Shown piece after piece: positions 16,910 to 25,055 of a stretch of DNA of 35,322 nucleotides. Where the stretch lies: NCBI GenBank assembly GCA_903871905.1, contig CAIQIV010000256.1, positions 1 through 35,322 on the forward strand, written 5' to 3'. The notes beneath the pieces are model-generated. The model was not told where the DNA came from, searched no databases, and saw only the letters and a list, made by a program, of their open reading frames with translations. The position numbers and the translations under genes were made by a program. This DNA comes from an uncultured Chloroflexota bacterium. Its GTDB lineage: Bacteria; Chloroflexota; Anaerolineae; Anaerolineales; UBA4823. Each line of letters opens with the position of its first letter. The stretch's first letter is position 1.

Positions 16910-18697
16910 TTATTGTGCCAGGTCCTGGATCTCATATTCATCCTCGATCACGCCGTCCCCATTGGTGTCGACACCGAGATACAGTCCTTTGCCATTCCCC
17001 TGCCATTTTCCATACTCAACGTAAACGACCGAAGTAGATTTCAGGGCAATCTCATCCGCAGTAAAGCTTTCTTCTTCCTCATCCGTGATGCGGGTCAAGG
17101 CCAGGTTGAACGTTCCCTCGTTTTTCAATTCTGTGGCATTGACCAGTAAGGCAGACTCCTTGGTATCCAGTACTACAACGATTGTCCCACCGCCTTCGAT
17201 ATCTGTGCCCTGGACCTCGAAATAATAATCATCCTTGCCAGGCTGTTCCACCGCCACCACAATATTGGGGGATTCTGAACTTTCCGTCCGATAGGCGATC
17301 GATTCAAGCACCGGATCAAAAAAAATATAATCTTTTTGATCGGGCGCAAGGCTGATCTCCTCAACGCCGATGGAAAAACCCGGGCCGATCATCACCAGGT
17401 CGGTGGGTGAGGCATCCTTCAGACCCGCGCCATCAATCGTCACGGACACGCTGATGCCATCCGGGATCCAGTACTGCGGCTCCGGCGAATAAGTCTGGAT
17501 ACTATCCACCTTGTAGTTCACCATCCGGGCGCCAGGGATCTCATTGACCAGTTTGCCATCTGCATGGCCCAGCCGGTGGCCCTGCGCATCCATGATTAAC
17601 AATTCTCCTTCACCATCCAGAAAGATCTGGTTGTATCGAGGCGTGCTTCCCCTGGCAAGACTGGCCAACCGGGCATTGCCGCCTGGTAAAGCCTTGCCCG
17701 TCGCGGAACTTTCTGCACAGAACGGGCAAGCCTGCTGAGCCAGGCGCGCAGAAGTCGGGGTAAGCTCCAGGGTTTGCGTTTCAGCATCCCCCTCGTACAG
17801 GTCCGGCTGGACCTGGGGATTGATCGACGCCTCATACTTCCAGGTGTTGGCATTGCTGTCGATGGTCAGTACGCGCGTCTCCTTGGGATAGTTGTTGTCG
17901 TAGACCAGCACTTCAAAAATCCCGCCGCCTTTATCATTGATCGCAAAAGGCGTGATGGCATGCCCGCCGCTCATATCTGGCTTATAGATGCCGATGGTAT
18001 ATGTCTCGCCGCCAGTGTCTTCACCTTGAAGTAGTTTCAAGATATCATTCGGCGTCCCCTTGATCACCGACTCGACCACCGGGCTGGTAAACTGGGTGAT
18101 AAACCAATAAGCAATCTCACGCTGTAGCAGCTCGTTGTCCAGGCTCAACGCGGCGGCATTCGCTCCACCAAAATCGTCCGGTTTGATTTGGGCAGCGTAC
18201 ATCAGCAGGCTGAGGGTAGCAAACCCTTCGCAGTGCCCTCCGTTCATGGCCTTATTTGCCTCCGCCAGCCACTGTTGGGCCGGAGGGGTCAAGGTACATT
18301 TGTCATTCTTCAGCAAGGCACAAACCTGGTCGCCGAACAGTCGCCGCATCTCCACCTCGGTCATATTCTTCACCGGGGCATCCGCACCATAATTCGGAAA
18401 GCTGAAGCCGTTGATCTCGGGCTTGAACCCTAGATCGGCAACCAATGCGCCTGTTTCAACTGGCGGACTACCTGGGGTGGACTGCTGCTCCTCTGACTGG
18501 ACGGTTGCCATGGGCTCATCCGCTGGTGCGGTTGTTTCAGGCGCCTCAGCCGCCTGCAGAACAGGCGCCTGGGTCGCCTCAGATGCTTCTAAAGCTGGCC
18601 CTTCGCTTTCTACACCACCGCCGCAGGCGCTACTCAACAGCACCTGTAGCGCCAGGACAAGGGCCAGGATAATAGTCATCCGATTATGAGCTTTCAT
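16910..18697 (-). CDS. Lipoprotein with candidate papain-like C-H-D triad
   Basis: A 595-residue predicted lipoprotein: signal helix ILALVLALQVLLSSACGGG with a lipobox-like LSSAC at about residues 21-25, then an acidic, Ala/Pro-rich linker. The core region contains GGHCEGFATLSLLMY with Cys156, GGHAITPFAIND with His246, and VYDNNYP with Asp267/Asn268. The order and context (Cys at a helix start, His-containing strand, Asp/Asn turn) resemble papain-fold or transglutaminase-like enzymes. This assignment is my inference from motif layout. The C-terminal half is beta-rich with Ca-loop-like DTNGDGVIEDEYE near the end (dockerin/EF-hand-like). It is followed by a perfect hairpin. It could be a cell-surface protease, an amidase, or a catalytically dead binding protein. 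Confidence 0.85.
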   Translation of the reverse strand: MKAHNRMTIILALVLALQVLLSSACGGGVESEGPALEASEATQAPVLQAAEAPETTAPADEPMATVQSEEQQSTPGSPPVETGALVADLGFKPEINGFSFPNYGADAPVKNMTEVEMRRLFGDQVCALLKNDKCTLTPPAQQWLAEANKAMNGGHCEGFATLSLLMYAAQIKPDDFGGANAAALSLDNELLQREIAYWFITQFTSPVVESVIKGTPNDILKLLQGEDTGGETYTIGIYKPDMSGGHAITPFAINDKGGGIFEVLVYDNNYPKETRVLTIDSNANTWKYEASINPQVQPDLYEGDAETQTLELTPTSARLAQQACPFCAESSATGKALPGGNARLASLARGSTPRYNQIFLDGEGELLIMDAQGHRLGHADGKLVNEIPGARMVNYKVDSIQTYSPEPQYWIPDGISVSVTIDGAGLKDASPTDLVMIGPGFSIGVEEISLAPDQKDYIFFDPVLESIAYRTESSESPNIVVAVEQPGKDDYYFEVQGTDIEGGGTIVVVLDTKESALLVNATELKNEGTFNLALTRITDEEEESFTADEIALKSTSVVYVEYGKWQGNGKGLYLGVDTNGDGVIEDEYEIQDLAQ

Positions 18698-18731
18698 CTT
18701 TCTTCCCTTCTTTTTTTCTTTACCTTGTATC

Positions 18732-18761
18732 AGATTAGATAGGGGTGGAACTGGATCTCAA
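18732..18761 (-). promoter_or_regulatory. Candidate promoter of the lipoprotein gene
   Basis: Minus strand TTGAGA, 18 bp, TAATCT, located 35-64 bp before the ATG at 18697. The match is moderate. The leader between it and the start is purine-rich (GAAGGGAAGAAAG) and supplies the ribosome site. Confidence 0.35.
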
Positions 18762-18815
18762 CTGGCCCAGCCCCACCCGATCGCCAGTGGAGGAGATTAC
18801 ACCGGCTGCAGATAT

Positions 18816-19097
18816 TTATCCGGCCGAAAGGGCATCAGCCACAGCCTGTAACACAAACACCACCAGGACAATTTCCACCAGGATGGTCAGCGTCCACAGG
18901 CTCATCACCAGGGTCAACTTCTCCGCCTTGTTCTTGACCCAGCCCCAGATAAAGGGATAGATCCCCAGGGAGACCAAGCCCAGCACCCCATGCAGCACCC
19001 CCTTACGCTGAAACAGGCGGACCAGGACGATAATTGCCAGGATCAACATGGCGATGTTGTTGATCTTTTCGATCCAAGACAGTACAGACGGATCCAT
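18816..19097 (-). CDS. Small multi-spanning membrane protein
   Basis: A 93-residue hydrophobic protein with three likely membrane segments (about 14-28, 36-51 and 62-88). The start MDPSVLSWIEK is chosen because AAGGAG lies 7 nt before the ATG at 19097; a longer upstream reading to 19190 has no ribosome site. It resembles small inner-membrane proteins with a YPFIWGWVKNKAEKL loop, but I do not recognise a named family. A 43-bp element lies 98 bp upstream. A small hairpin (CCGGGT-TCG-ACCCGG, 19142-19156) also lies in the leader. It stands alone between two large secreted-protein genes. Confidence 0.75.
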   Translation of the reverse strand: MDPSVLSWIEKINNIAMLILAIIVLVRLFQRKGVLHGVLGLVSLGIYPFIWGWVKNKAEKLTLVMSLWTLTILVEIVLVVFVLQAVADALSAG

Positions 19098-19194
19098 GAT
19101 AAAGCTCCTTTTCGATTGATGGTTGGGTATCTTCTTGCTGCCCGGGTTCGACCCGGAAAACTTGCTCCAATGATAATTTTTTCTCACCAAATAG

Positions 19195-19237
19195 CACTGT
19201 ACCTGGGGTTCAATCCAGGTACAGTCCAGGTACAGTC
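19195..19237 (-). repeat. 43-bp intergenic element, copy B
   Basis: The most regular copy. On the minus strand it has GACTGTACCTG twice in tandem (11-bp period), a third diverged unit GATTGAACCCC, then AGGTACAGTG, which is the inverted form of the unit. It lies 20 bp after the stop of the CLCA-like gene and 98 bp before the small membrane protein gene. A promoter-like geometry (CTGTAC, 17 bp, TACAGT) can be laid over it, but weakly. Confidence 0.8.
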
Positions 19238-19256
19238 GTTTTCGGCTTAGCCGTCT

Positions 19257-22200
19257 CTAGCGGGCATGCTGCACCGCCGGCAGGTAAACGATATACTGCG
19301 TCTTTGGCAAAAACCCAGGGTCGCTTGCCAGGTAGGGTCCGGCGCTGATGTCATAGGTCCCGCTCTGTGCTGTATCTTCCGAATGGCGGATCTCGACGAA
19401 GAAGCCCTCACCCGGCTTTACCGGCAGCGGAATGAATATGGCCTCACCAGCCGCCGCGTCTCCCAGGGAGCGCTCAACCTCCCAGGACCAGTCGGACGCA
19501 AAGAGATGGTACGCAGGGATCATCTCCAGTCCAAGCCCATCCACCCGCAGGCCCAGCGTGCCAGTGTATTCTGCCGGCACGGTCAGGCTGAACACATCCG
19601 TGTCTCCAGCGAAATCGATCCGCCCATGAAGCGGTTGGTTATCCAGCGGCAGACTGGTCGGCAGCCACAGCAGGTTATCCGAGAAATTTGTGTGATCATC
19701 GGGCTGCCATCCGGCAACATCAACCACCACACCGGCATAGCGCTCAAAGTTTTCAGTGATCGCCCGGTCCGGGACAGATCCCGTAGTTGACAATCCTTTG
19801 TCGGTGGCAAGCGCTGTACCGGCGCTGTTGTTAGCCTGCACCGTGAGCTGGTACTTCCCCCCCGTCCAATAATCCACGTATGCCGAGTAGACGCCATCCG
19901 TGGCCATCCGATCCGGGGCCAGGCCATCGTCGTGGAGTTGGAAGGTGTCATAAACGCCCTCAGGGTCTTCCACCGTGCCGCTCATCACCGCCCCGGCGAC
20001 CGGCAAATCTGCCGTGAGCAGCGCTTCGACCACGATGGGCTGCGGATAGTTCACCACTGCGCCATTCGGCAAGCGCAAGTGCAAGGCATAAGCCTGCTGA
20101 TCGGATCTGGCCACGCCATCTATCCAATAAGCAACAAAAACCGGGCCAGCCTGGGGCTGGGCGCGCAGCTGCCAGGTCCCCGTTACCGGTGCATCCAGGC
20201 TGAGGGAACAGATCGTGCGCTGCTCATCTCCTGCGCCCTGGCTCTCGCAGTCTGCTGTGGAGCTGAGCACGGTCGTGTGATGCTGCGGGTCACTCAACTC
20301 CAGGCGCAATTCACCAGGATCACCTTGGTAAGCAACAAGCGGATCCAGCCGGGACAGGCTGCTGTCCATGGTAAATGGCACGCTGAAGGAGCTGCCAGCC
20401 TGCACTTCCTGCCAGCCGGTTTTGATGTTCGCCTCCACTTCCAACGAGTTGATCCGGTCAAAATTCAACAGGGCGCTGCTCAGTTCGCTGGCATTCTGGG
20501 CTGGGGAATATTTTCCACCAGCCTGCTGCGCCAGTTGGCGCAGCATGACTTCTTCAGCCTGCTGCGCGCCATAGCCAACCACCATCAGGCTCACAAAATT
20601 TTCTGCATACCCTGGAATGACGGAGAGTGGATATACGCCGCTGTCATCCTGTCCGGAGGTGATGAGATAGACAATACGCTGGGTTTCGCTGGGGACACCG
20701 GGCGCGGTCAGACCATCCAATGCCAGTTGCAGCGCCTCACCCAGAGCGGCGTCTGCGCTGCCACCCTGGATTGTGTCAAGCGCGGCATACAAGGTATCCT
20801 TATCACTCTGGCCGGATATGGATGTTAAGGGCTGGACGATCCCTGCTGCTCCGTCGTAAGCGATCAGGCCCAGGATATCCCCAGTTTGGGCCTGATCGAT
20901 CACCTGGGCCACAGCGGCATTGACCTCAGCCAGCTTGCCTGTGTCAGACATGGCCGCGCTGCGATCAATCACCACCTGCCGGATGACGCTGCCGGACACG
21001 GTGGACGCCATCACGGTACTAAAATCATCTCCCGTTGCCAGCACCTGCGAGGCCGGCGCCGGGCTCCAGACGATCTTCAGCAGGCTGCGCGCTGCCTGCC
21101 GGGCGACCGCTCCGGTCAGATCAATCACCGGCCGCTCCCCGGCCTTTGGCGCCACGGCAGCCACCTCAGGATGGTACAGGCGGCCCCTGGCGAGCGCCGT
21201 GCGCGGATCCAGGGAAGGATCACGGGCGATGGTTTCCCAGCAGGAGGCGCCAAACACACGCCCCTGGGCCGTGTTGGGGGCGTAGTTGACCGCCGCGGAG
21301 AAATTCAGTGCCCGCAGGTCCCCGGGTTGGCTCTCTGTATCGCCCGCCGGGTCGGAGGACCTCATCACGGAAAAGTCAGGCGGCTTATCCCCGGGTTGAG
21401 GGTCGCTCGGATCGGTGCTGGCTTTACTGCCAACATATTCATCATATAACCCGTAAAAGTAGTGTCCAAATTCGTGGGTCAGCGCTCCATACCCGCCTGC
21501 CTGGTTCAGGTAATCATCCTGTAGATAGTTCTGCGAGCTAAAAAGGTCGCACATTTCGATGCTGCTGCCTTCTTTGCCATACCCGCTGGGAGAGGCCATA
21601 GGCCAGCACTTCGCTACCCATTTCACGTTGGCGCTGTCCGCTTTTGCCCCCCCGGTAAAGATCGTAATGCGGCGCAGTTTATTTGCAGTGTTCGAGGATT
21701 CATAGACGCCATCGGCAAAATACTTAAGGATCGCTTCATAGGGAGCGCGCTCGGCGGCGGTGCCGGTTTTTGCGGCAGCGTGCAGCGAGATGGTCAGGTC
21801 AACGGGCGTTACGCTGACCTTGCCCGAGGTGATCGAGACGACCTCGCTGGGCGCAGATGTCCCGGCTGCATTGGTTGCGGTGACGCGGTAGCAGTACGCT
21901 GTGCTGTCAGCCACGCTGCCATCCATAAAAGTCACCGCGCCGCTGGCAAGCGTATCGATCTGCGTCCAGGCACTGCAGCCGGCAGTCGCCCGTTCCACCT
22001 TGATGCGGGCGGTGCTGTTTCCCCGCCAGGACAGGTTCACTGCACCCGTTGGAGCCAGGGAGGCTGCCAGGCTGGCTGGTGCAGCCGGGGCAGCCAGCGG
22101 CTCCAGGCGGACATCATCCACCTGCCAGTAATACTCGTTGTTAGCCTTGTAATGGAAACGCACCATGACATTCGATCGATTGGCGGCCTGCAGCGAGATG

Positions 22201-23420
22201 TCCAGCGTCACCGCACCTTTGAAGTCCCCGGTCTTGCGCCAGGCATTGGTCCAGGTCTGCCCACCGTCCTGGCTCAGGTCGACGCTGGCCACAGTCGTTT
22301 TAGTTTCATTTACCTGGAGCATTGTCTTAAAGCTCAACAGCACTGCTGGCTGCCCGGCAAGATTGATGGCAGGCGTGCGCAGCTCTGTATCCAACAGCCC
22401 ACCCTCTTGATCGCTATCGGCAATGGCAAAAGCCCCGCTGCCTCCGGTCCGGTTTTTTCGTCCGCCTGGATCATTGAAAACCCATCCCAGGCTGCCCTGG
22501 TTCTTCCGCACCGTCCATCCAGCCGGCAGGCTCCCGGCATCGAAGGATTCGCTGATCCCGACCGTGGCTGTGCAGGCTGCCGTCTGGGCATGGGCGGTGC
22601 TGCTGGGATCCGAGCTGAGGACGCCGTTGAATGCCCGCACGCGATAGTAATAGGGGGTGTTGCAGGTCAGGTTCTTGTCGCTGAAACTGCTTGCATTCGC
22701 CGCCAGACTGGCAGCCACCACCCAGCTGGAGCTGCCATCTGGCGAGCGCTCCACCTTGAAACCCGCCGCCCCATCCCCGCCGCTGTTCCAGTGCAAGTCG
22801 ATGTTAAGCCCCTGCGGCGTGGCTGTCAGGCCTGCCGGGGCAGCCAGCCCGACCAGGGCCTCAACCCGCACCTCATCAACTTGCCAGTACCAGTCGTTAG
22901 AAGCTTCATAATAGTGAAAGCGCAGCTTCACATTCGCCTGGCCGCCAGCCAGATCTGTGAGATCCACGGTCACTGCGCCTTGAAAATCAGCAGACTGCTG
23001 GCTCCAGGCATTGTTCCAGCTCTCACCGCCATCCAGACTCACATCCACGTCCGTGGTGGAGGACCCGCTGGCTAAGAAATAAGTCTTATACTTCAATTTG
23101 ACGCTGCTGTAACCGCTCAGGTCCAACACCGGGGTCTCCAGGGTTGTATCGATAGGTGTCTTGCCCGCCCTGTCGCTGTCGGCGATGGCAAATTTTCCAC
23201 TGCCGCCAGTCTGGTTCCCGCGCCCCCCGGGGTCATTAAACACCCAGCCGGGCGTCCCGCTCACCTGCCATCCAGCCGGCAGCCCGTTTTCAAAATCCGC
23301 CGAAAGCAGCACAGCCTCGGAGTTGCCCATCGCAGAGCTGCTCCCTGCAATCCCCAGCAAAAGAAAAAGGACCAACGGTATGGATAATTTCATCCAGTTT
23401 TTCGTTTTCAGTGGATGCAT
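19257..23420 (-). CDS. Secreted CLCA-like metalloprotease-VWA surface protein
   Basis: About 1387 residues with a signal sequence (LSIPLVLFLLLGIAGSSSA). Modules (approximate residues): anchor J 33-188, FN3 190-283, anchor J 285-448, FN3 450-540, then a zinc metalloprotease domain with HEFGHYFYGLYDEY at 649-662. This copies the HExxHxxxGxxDE signature of CLCA proteins. A VWA domain follows at about 810-995 (DRSAAMS in place of DxSxS, so MIDAS is degenerate), then CLCA-type beta domains and a PPC-like domain (DTDVFSLTV). It ends in YIVYLPAVQHAR. Probably secreted or surface-bound and self-processing by analogy with CLCA (inference). The start is uncertain: the ATG at 23420, GTG at 23423 and ATGs at 23441 and 23393 are alternatives. 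AGGA lies 8 nt before the GTG. Confidence 0.92.
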   Translation of the reverse strand: MHPLKTKNWMKLSIPLVLFLLLGIAGSSSAMGNSEAVLLSADFENGLPAGWQVSGTPGWVFNDPGGRGNQTGGSGKFAIADSDRAGKTPIDTTLETPVLDLSGYSSVKLKYKTYFLASGSSTTDVDVSLDGGESWNNAWSQQSADFQGAVTVDLTDLAGGQANVKLRFHYYEASNDWYWQVDEVRVEALVGLAAPAGLTATPQGLNIDLHWNSGGDGAAGFKVERSPDGSSSWVVAASLAANASSFSDKNLTCNTPYYYRVRAFNGVLSSDPSSTAHAQTAACTATVGISESFDAGSLPAGWTVRKNQGSLGWVFNDPGGRKNRTGGSGAFAIADSDQEGGLLDTELRTPAINLAGQPAVLLSFKTMLQVNETKTTVASVDLSQDGGQTWTNAWRKTGDFKGAVTLDISLQAANRSNVMVRFHYKANNEYYWQVDDVRLEPLAAPAAPASLAASLAPTGAVNLSWRGNSTARIKVERATAGCSAWTQIDTLASGAVTFMDGSVADSTAYCYRVTATNAAGTSAPSEVVSITSGKVSVTPVDLTISLHAAAKTGTAAERAPYEAILKYFADGVYESSNTANKLRRITIFTGGAKADSANVKWVAKCWPMASPSGYGKEGSSIEMCDLFSSQNYLQDDYLNQAGGYGALTHEFGHYFYGLYDEYVGSKASTDPSDPQPGDKPPDFSVMRSSDPAGDTESQPGDLRALNFSAAVNYAPNTAQGRVFGASCWETIARDPSLDPRTALARGRLYHPEVAAVAPKAGERPVIDLTGAVARQAARSLLKIVWSPAPASQVLATGDDFSTVMASTVSGSVIRQVVIDRSAAMSDTGKLAEVNAAVAQVIDQAQTGDILGLIAYDGAAGIVQPLTSISGQSDKDTLYAALDTIQGGSADAALGEALQLALDGLTAPGVPSETQRIVYLITSGQDDSGVYPLSVIPGYAENFVSLMVVGYGAQQAEEVMLRQLAQQAGGKYSPAQNASELSSALLNFDRINSLEVEANIKTGWQEVQAGSSFSVPFTMDSSLSRLDPLVAYQGDPGELRLELSDPQHHTTVLSSTADCESQGAGDEQRTICSLSLDAPVTGTWQLRAQPQAGPVFVAYWIDGVARSDQQAYALHLRLPNGAVVNYPQPIVVEALLTADLPVAGAVMSGTVEDPEGVYDTFQLHDDGLAPDRMATDGVYSAYVDYWTGGKYQLTVQANNSAGTALATDKGLSTTGSVPDRAITENFERYAGVVVDVAGWQPDDHTNFSDNLLWLPTSLPLDNQPLHGRIDFAGDTDVFSLTVPAEYTGTLGLRVDGLGLEMIPAYHLFASDWSWEVERSLGDAAAGEAIFIPLPVKPGEGFFVEIRHSEDTAQSGTYDISAGPYLASDPGFLPKTQYIVYLPAVQHAR

Positions 23421-23439
23421 CACGAGATTTTTCCTTTCC

Positions 23440-23459
23440 ATTCCTTCGATTGAAGGAAT
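23440..23459 (-). promoter_or_regulatory. Palindromic hairpin in the CLCA-like gene leader
   Basis: ATTCCTTC-GATT-GAAGGAAT, a perfect 8-bp stem with a 4-nt loop, placed 20 nt before the preferred start codon and overlapping the alternative ATG at 23441. The GAAGGA arm is ribosome-site-like, so folding could hide one initiation site. It follows a TATAAAAT stretch on the minus strand. Confidence 0.45.
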
Positions 23460-23566
23460 TTTATAGCCCAATCAACAACCTGACCATGGGCAAATGTTGT
23501 ATTTATTTGCAGCTTTCACGATATATGCCACCCGGTTTGATGCCATCTTCCCCACATCCGCGGCAG

Positions 23567-24847
23567 CTAAGCAGATCGCAGGTTGGCGATATCCTCACGC
23601 CAGGCCTGCGCCAGGGGATCCAGCAGAGGGTCTTTCCCTTCATGTCGCAGGCGGTGCTTGTGCAGCGCCAGGGCCGCCTGGCAGTGATAAATGGCCCGCT
23701 CCCTGGTGCGCCAGGCTGGCATGCGACCTGCCTGGATAGCGACAAGTTCCACCGGAGTTACCGTCCTGGTTTCCACCTCGTCCACCAGTTCCTCGCCAAT
23801 CACCTTACGCTCCCATTTCCCACTGTAAAAAAGCAGAAGGATGGTCAGGAGCACATAAAGCCCCTGCGTGAGAAGCGTCAGGGTCACCAGGGTAATCCAC
23901 ATGGTGACCGCGCCTCCAAGAGTGGGGACTTTATCCAGATCCTGCTTGGGAGCAGTCTCCTCTTCCTGCTCGCTGGCAACCTCCTCCTCCTGTTGGCTGG
24001 CAGCTTGCTGCCCTCCTGTCCCAGAATTGGATATAGCCTTTACTAGTTCTGGCCATGCATCCCAGGTGGTATGCGCCAGCACCGCCAGCGAGAACATCAG
24101 CAGGGGCACCAGCAGGCGCGCCCAGCGGCGCCTGCTCTGAAGAGCATACCCGATCCCCATCCCGGTCAACCCGGCATAGAGTGCATGCCCGTCCAGTCCC
24201 AACAGGCAGTAGCGAATAATGAGCTGCGACAGGTAGGGTGGAGCACCCTGCTGATTGTAAATCATCATCACATACACCGAATATTCGATCACATTGAAAC
24301 CTAACCCCACCAGGGCTCCCAGGACAAAACCATCCCGCATGCCGTGGATGGATGAGCGCAGCAGCCAGAACAACAGCAGCAGGCAGGCTGCCTTGGTCAC
24401 CTCTTCGAAGAAACCAGCATCCAGCGCTCCAGCCAATGAAAGCACCAATTGATTCTCTTTGACAGCTTCCCCACTGATGAGCACCAGCACCGCCGGGATA
24501 TTGAGAAAGAAATGCAGCATGATCACCCAGCCGGTACCCATTATCCCACCCCAGACCAGCGCAATCCCATAGATCCACCATGGCTCAGGCTCGCGCCGGT
24601 CCAGCCAGCGCAGCAGCAGCACCGCCGGAACTGCCGCCAGCAGCGACAGGCCCAGGGCAGTGAAAAAAGTTCGGAACTCATCCACCGGGCTGGCGCCGTA
24701 GAATTCTTCGCCCAGGCGGATGACATTCCCAACCACTGCCGCCAGGGTGAGTCCCAGCAGCAGCAGCCCGATCACGATCCCAACCTTGGGTTTCTCCAGC
24801 GGCGAACCATACAACGAACGAGCAAAGGAATTCCTGAATTCAGACAT
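23567..24847 (-). CDS. PrsW-family intramembrane metalloprotease
   Basis: A 426-residue protein with about eight to nine membrane segments. The PrsW/CPBP-type signature is intact: FFEEVTKA (Glu148-Glu149), LGFNVIEYSVY (Glu188), and LDGHALYAGLTG (His221), followed by AHTTWDA. Family members such as Bacillus PrsW cut anti-sigma factors within the membrane. After residue 270 comes a Gln/Glu-rich stretch (QQEEEVASEQEEETAP), two further membrane segments, and a cytoplasmic tail of about 90 residues; this extension is longer than the core family. ATG 24847 has GGAG at a 9-nt spacing, better than the ATG at 24856. A 43-bp element with promoter geometry lies 45 bp upstream. It follows the kinase-regulator fusion gene on the same strand; the substrate is unknown. 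Confidence 0.88.
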   Translation of the reverse strand: MSEFRNSFARSLYGSPLEKPKVGIVIGLLLLGLTLAAVVGNVIRLGEEFYGASPVDEFRTFFTALGLSLLAAVPAVLLLRWLDRREPEPWWIYGIALVWGGIMGTGWVIMLHFFLNIPAVLVLISGEAVKENQLVLSLAGALDAGFFEEVTKAACLLLLFWLLRSSIHGMRDGFVLGALVGLGFNVIEYSVYVMMIYNQQGAPPYLSQLIIRYCLLGLDGHALYAGLTGMGIGYALQSRRRWARLLVPLLMFSLAVLAHTTWDAWPELVKAISNSGTGGQQAASQQEEEVASEQEEETAPKQDLDKVPTLGGAVTMWITLVTLTLLTQGLYVLLTILLLFYSGKWERKVIGEELVDEVETRTVTPVELVAIQAGRMPAWRTRERAIYHCQAALALHKHRLRHEGKDPLLDPLAQAWREDIANLRSA

Positions 24848-24891
24848 AGTACTCATCTCCGGAGGGAGGATACCAAACTTCCCCTAAAATG

Positions 24892-24934
24892 CACTATACC
24901 AAAGGTATAGTCCAGGTACAATCCAGGTACAGTC
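24892..24934 (-). repeat. 43-bp intergenic element, copy C
   Basis: On the minus strand: GACTGTACCTG, then GATTGTACCTG, then a perfect hairpin GACTATACC-TTT-GGTATAGTG. Length and end sequence are identical in layout to copies A and B. It lies 45 bp before the PrsW gene start and 121 bp after the stop of the kinase gene. Confidence 0.8.
24893..24921 (-). promoter_or_regulatory. Promoter within repeat copy C, for the PrsW gene
   Basis: Minus strand TTGTAC, exactly 17 bp, TATAGT, giving a start point near 24885 and a leader of about 38 nt. The -35 comes from the second 11-bp unit and the -10 from the right arm of the hairpin. The same geometry in copies A and B is degenerate (CTGTGC/TGCAGT and CTGTAC/TACAGT). 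Confidence 0.5.
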
Positions 24935-25055
24935 GGTGTCACCCGAGTTATTCTTGTACAGGACGAACAAATGAAAGCCTGGGCAGGGTATCCAACCCCG
25001 TTTCGTTCAAGGTGTTTGTTCCTGGCTCCGGCGGCCGAGCAGAAATCCCGTCTCC

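Noticed and set aside
18732-18960. Plus-strand small frame between the lipoprotein gene and the small membrane protein gene
   Set aside because: No ribosome site and it overlaps the predicted promoter and the opposite membrane protein gene.
21780-23075. Plus-strand open frame of 431 codons opposite the CLCA-like gene
   Set aside because: Antisense of well-supported anchor J and FN3 modules; no signal or motif of its own.
15051-24934. Whether the three 43-bp elements form a CRISPR-like or tandem array
   Set aside because: They are several kilobases apart and each is single; there are no spacers and no cas genes.
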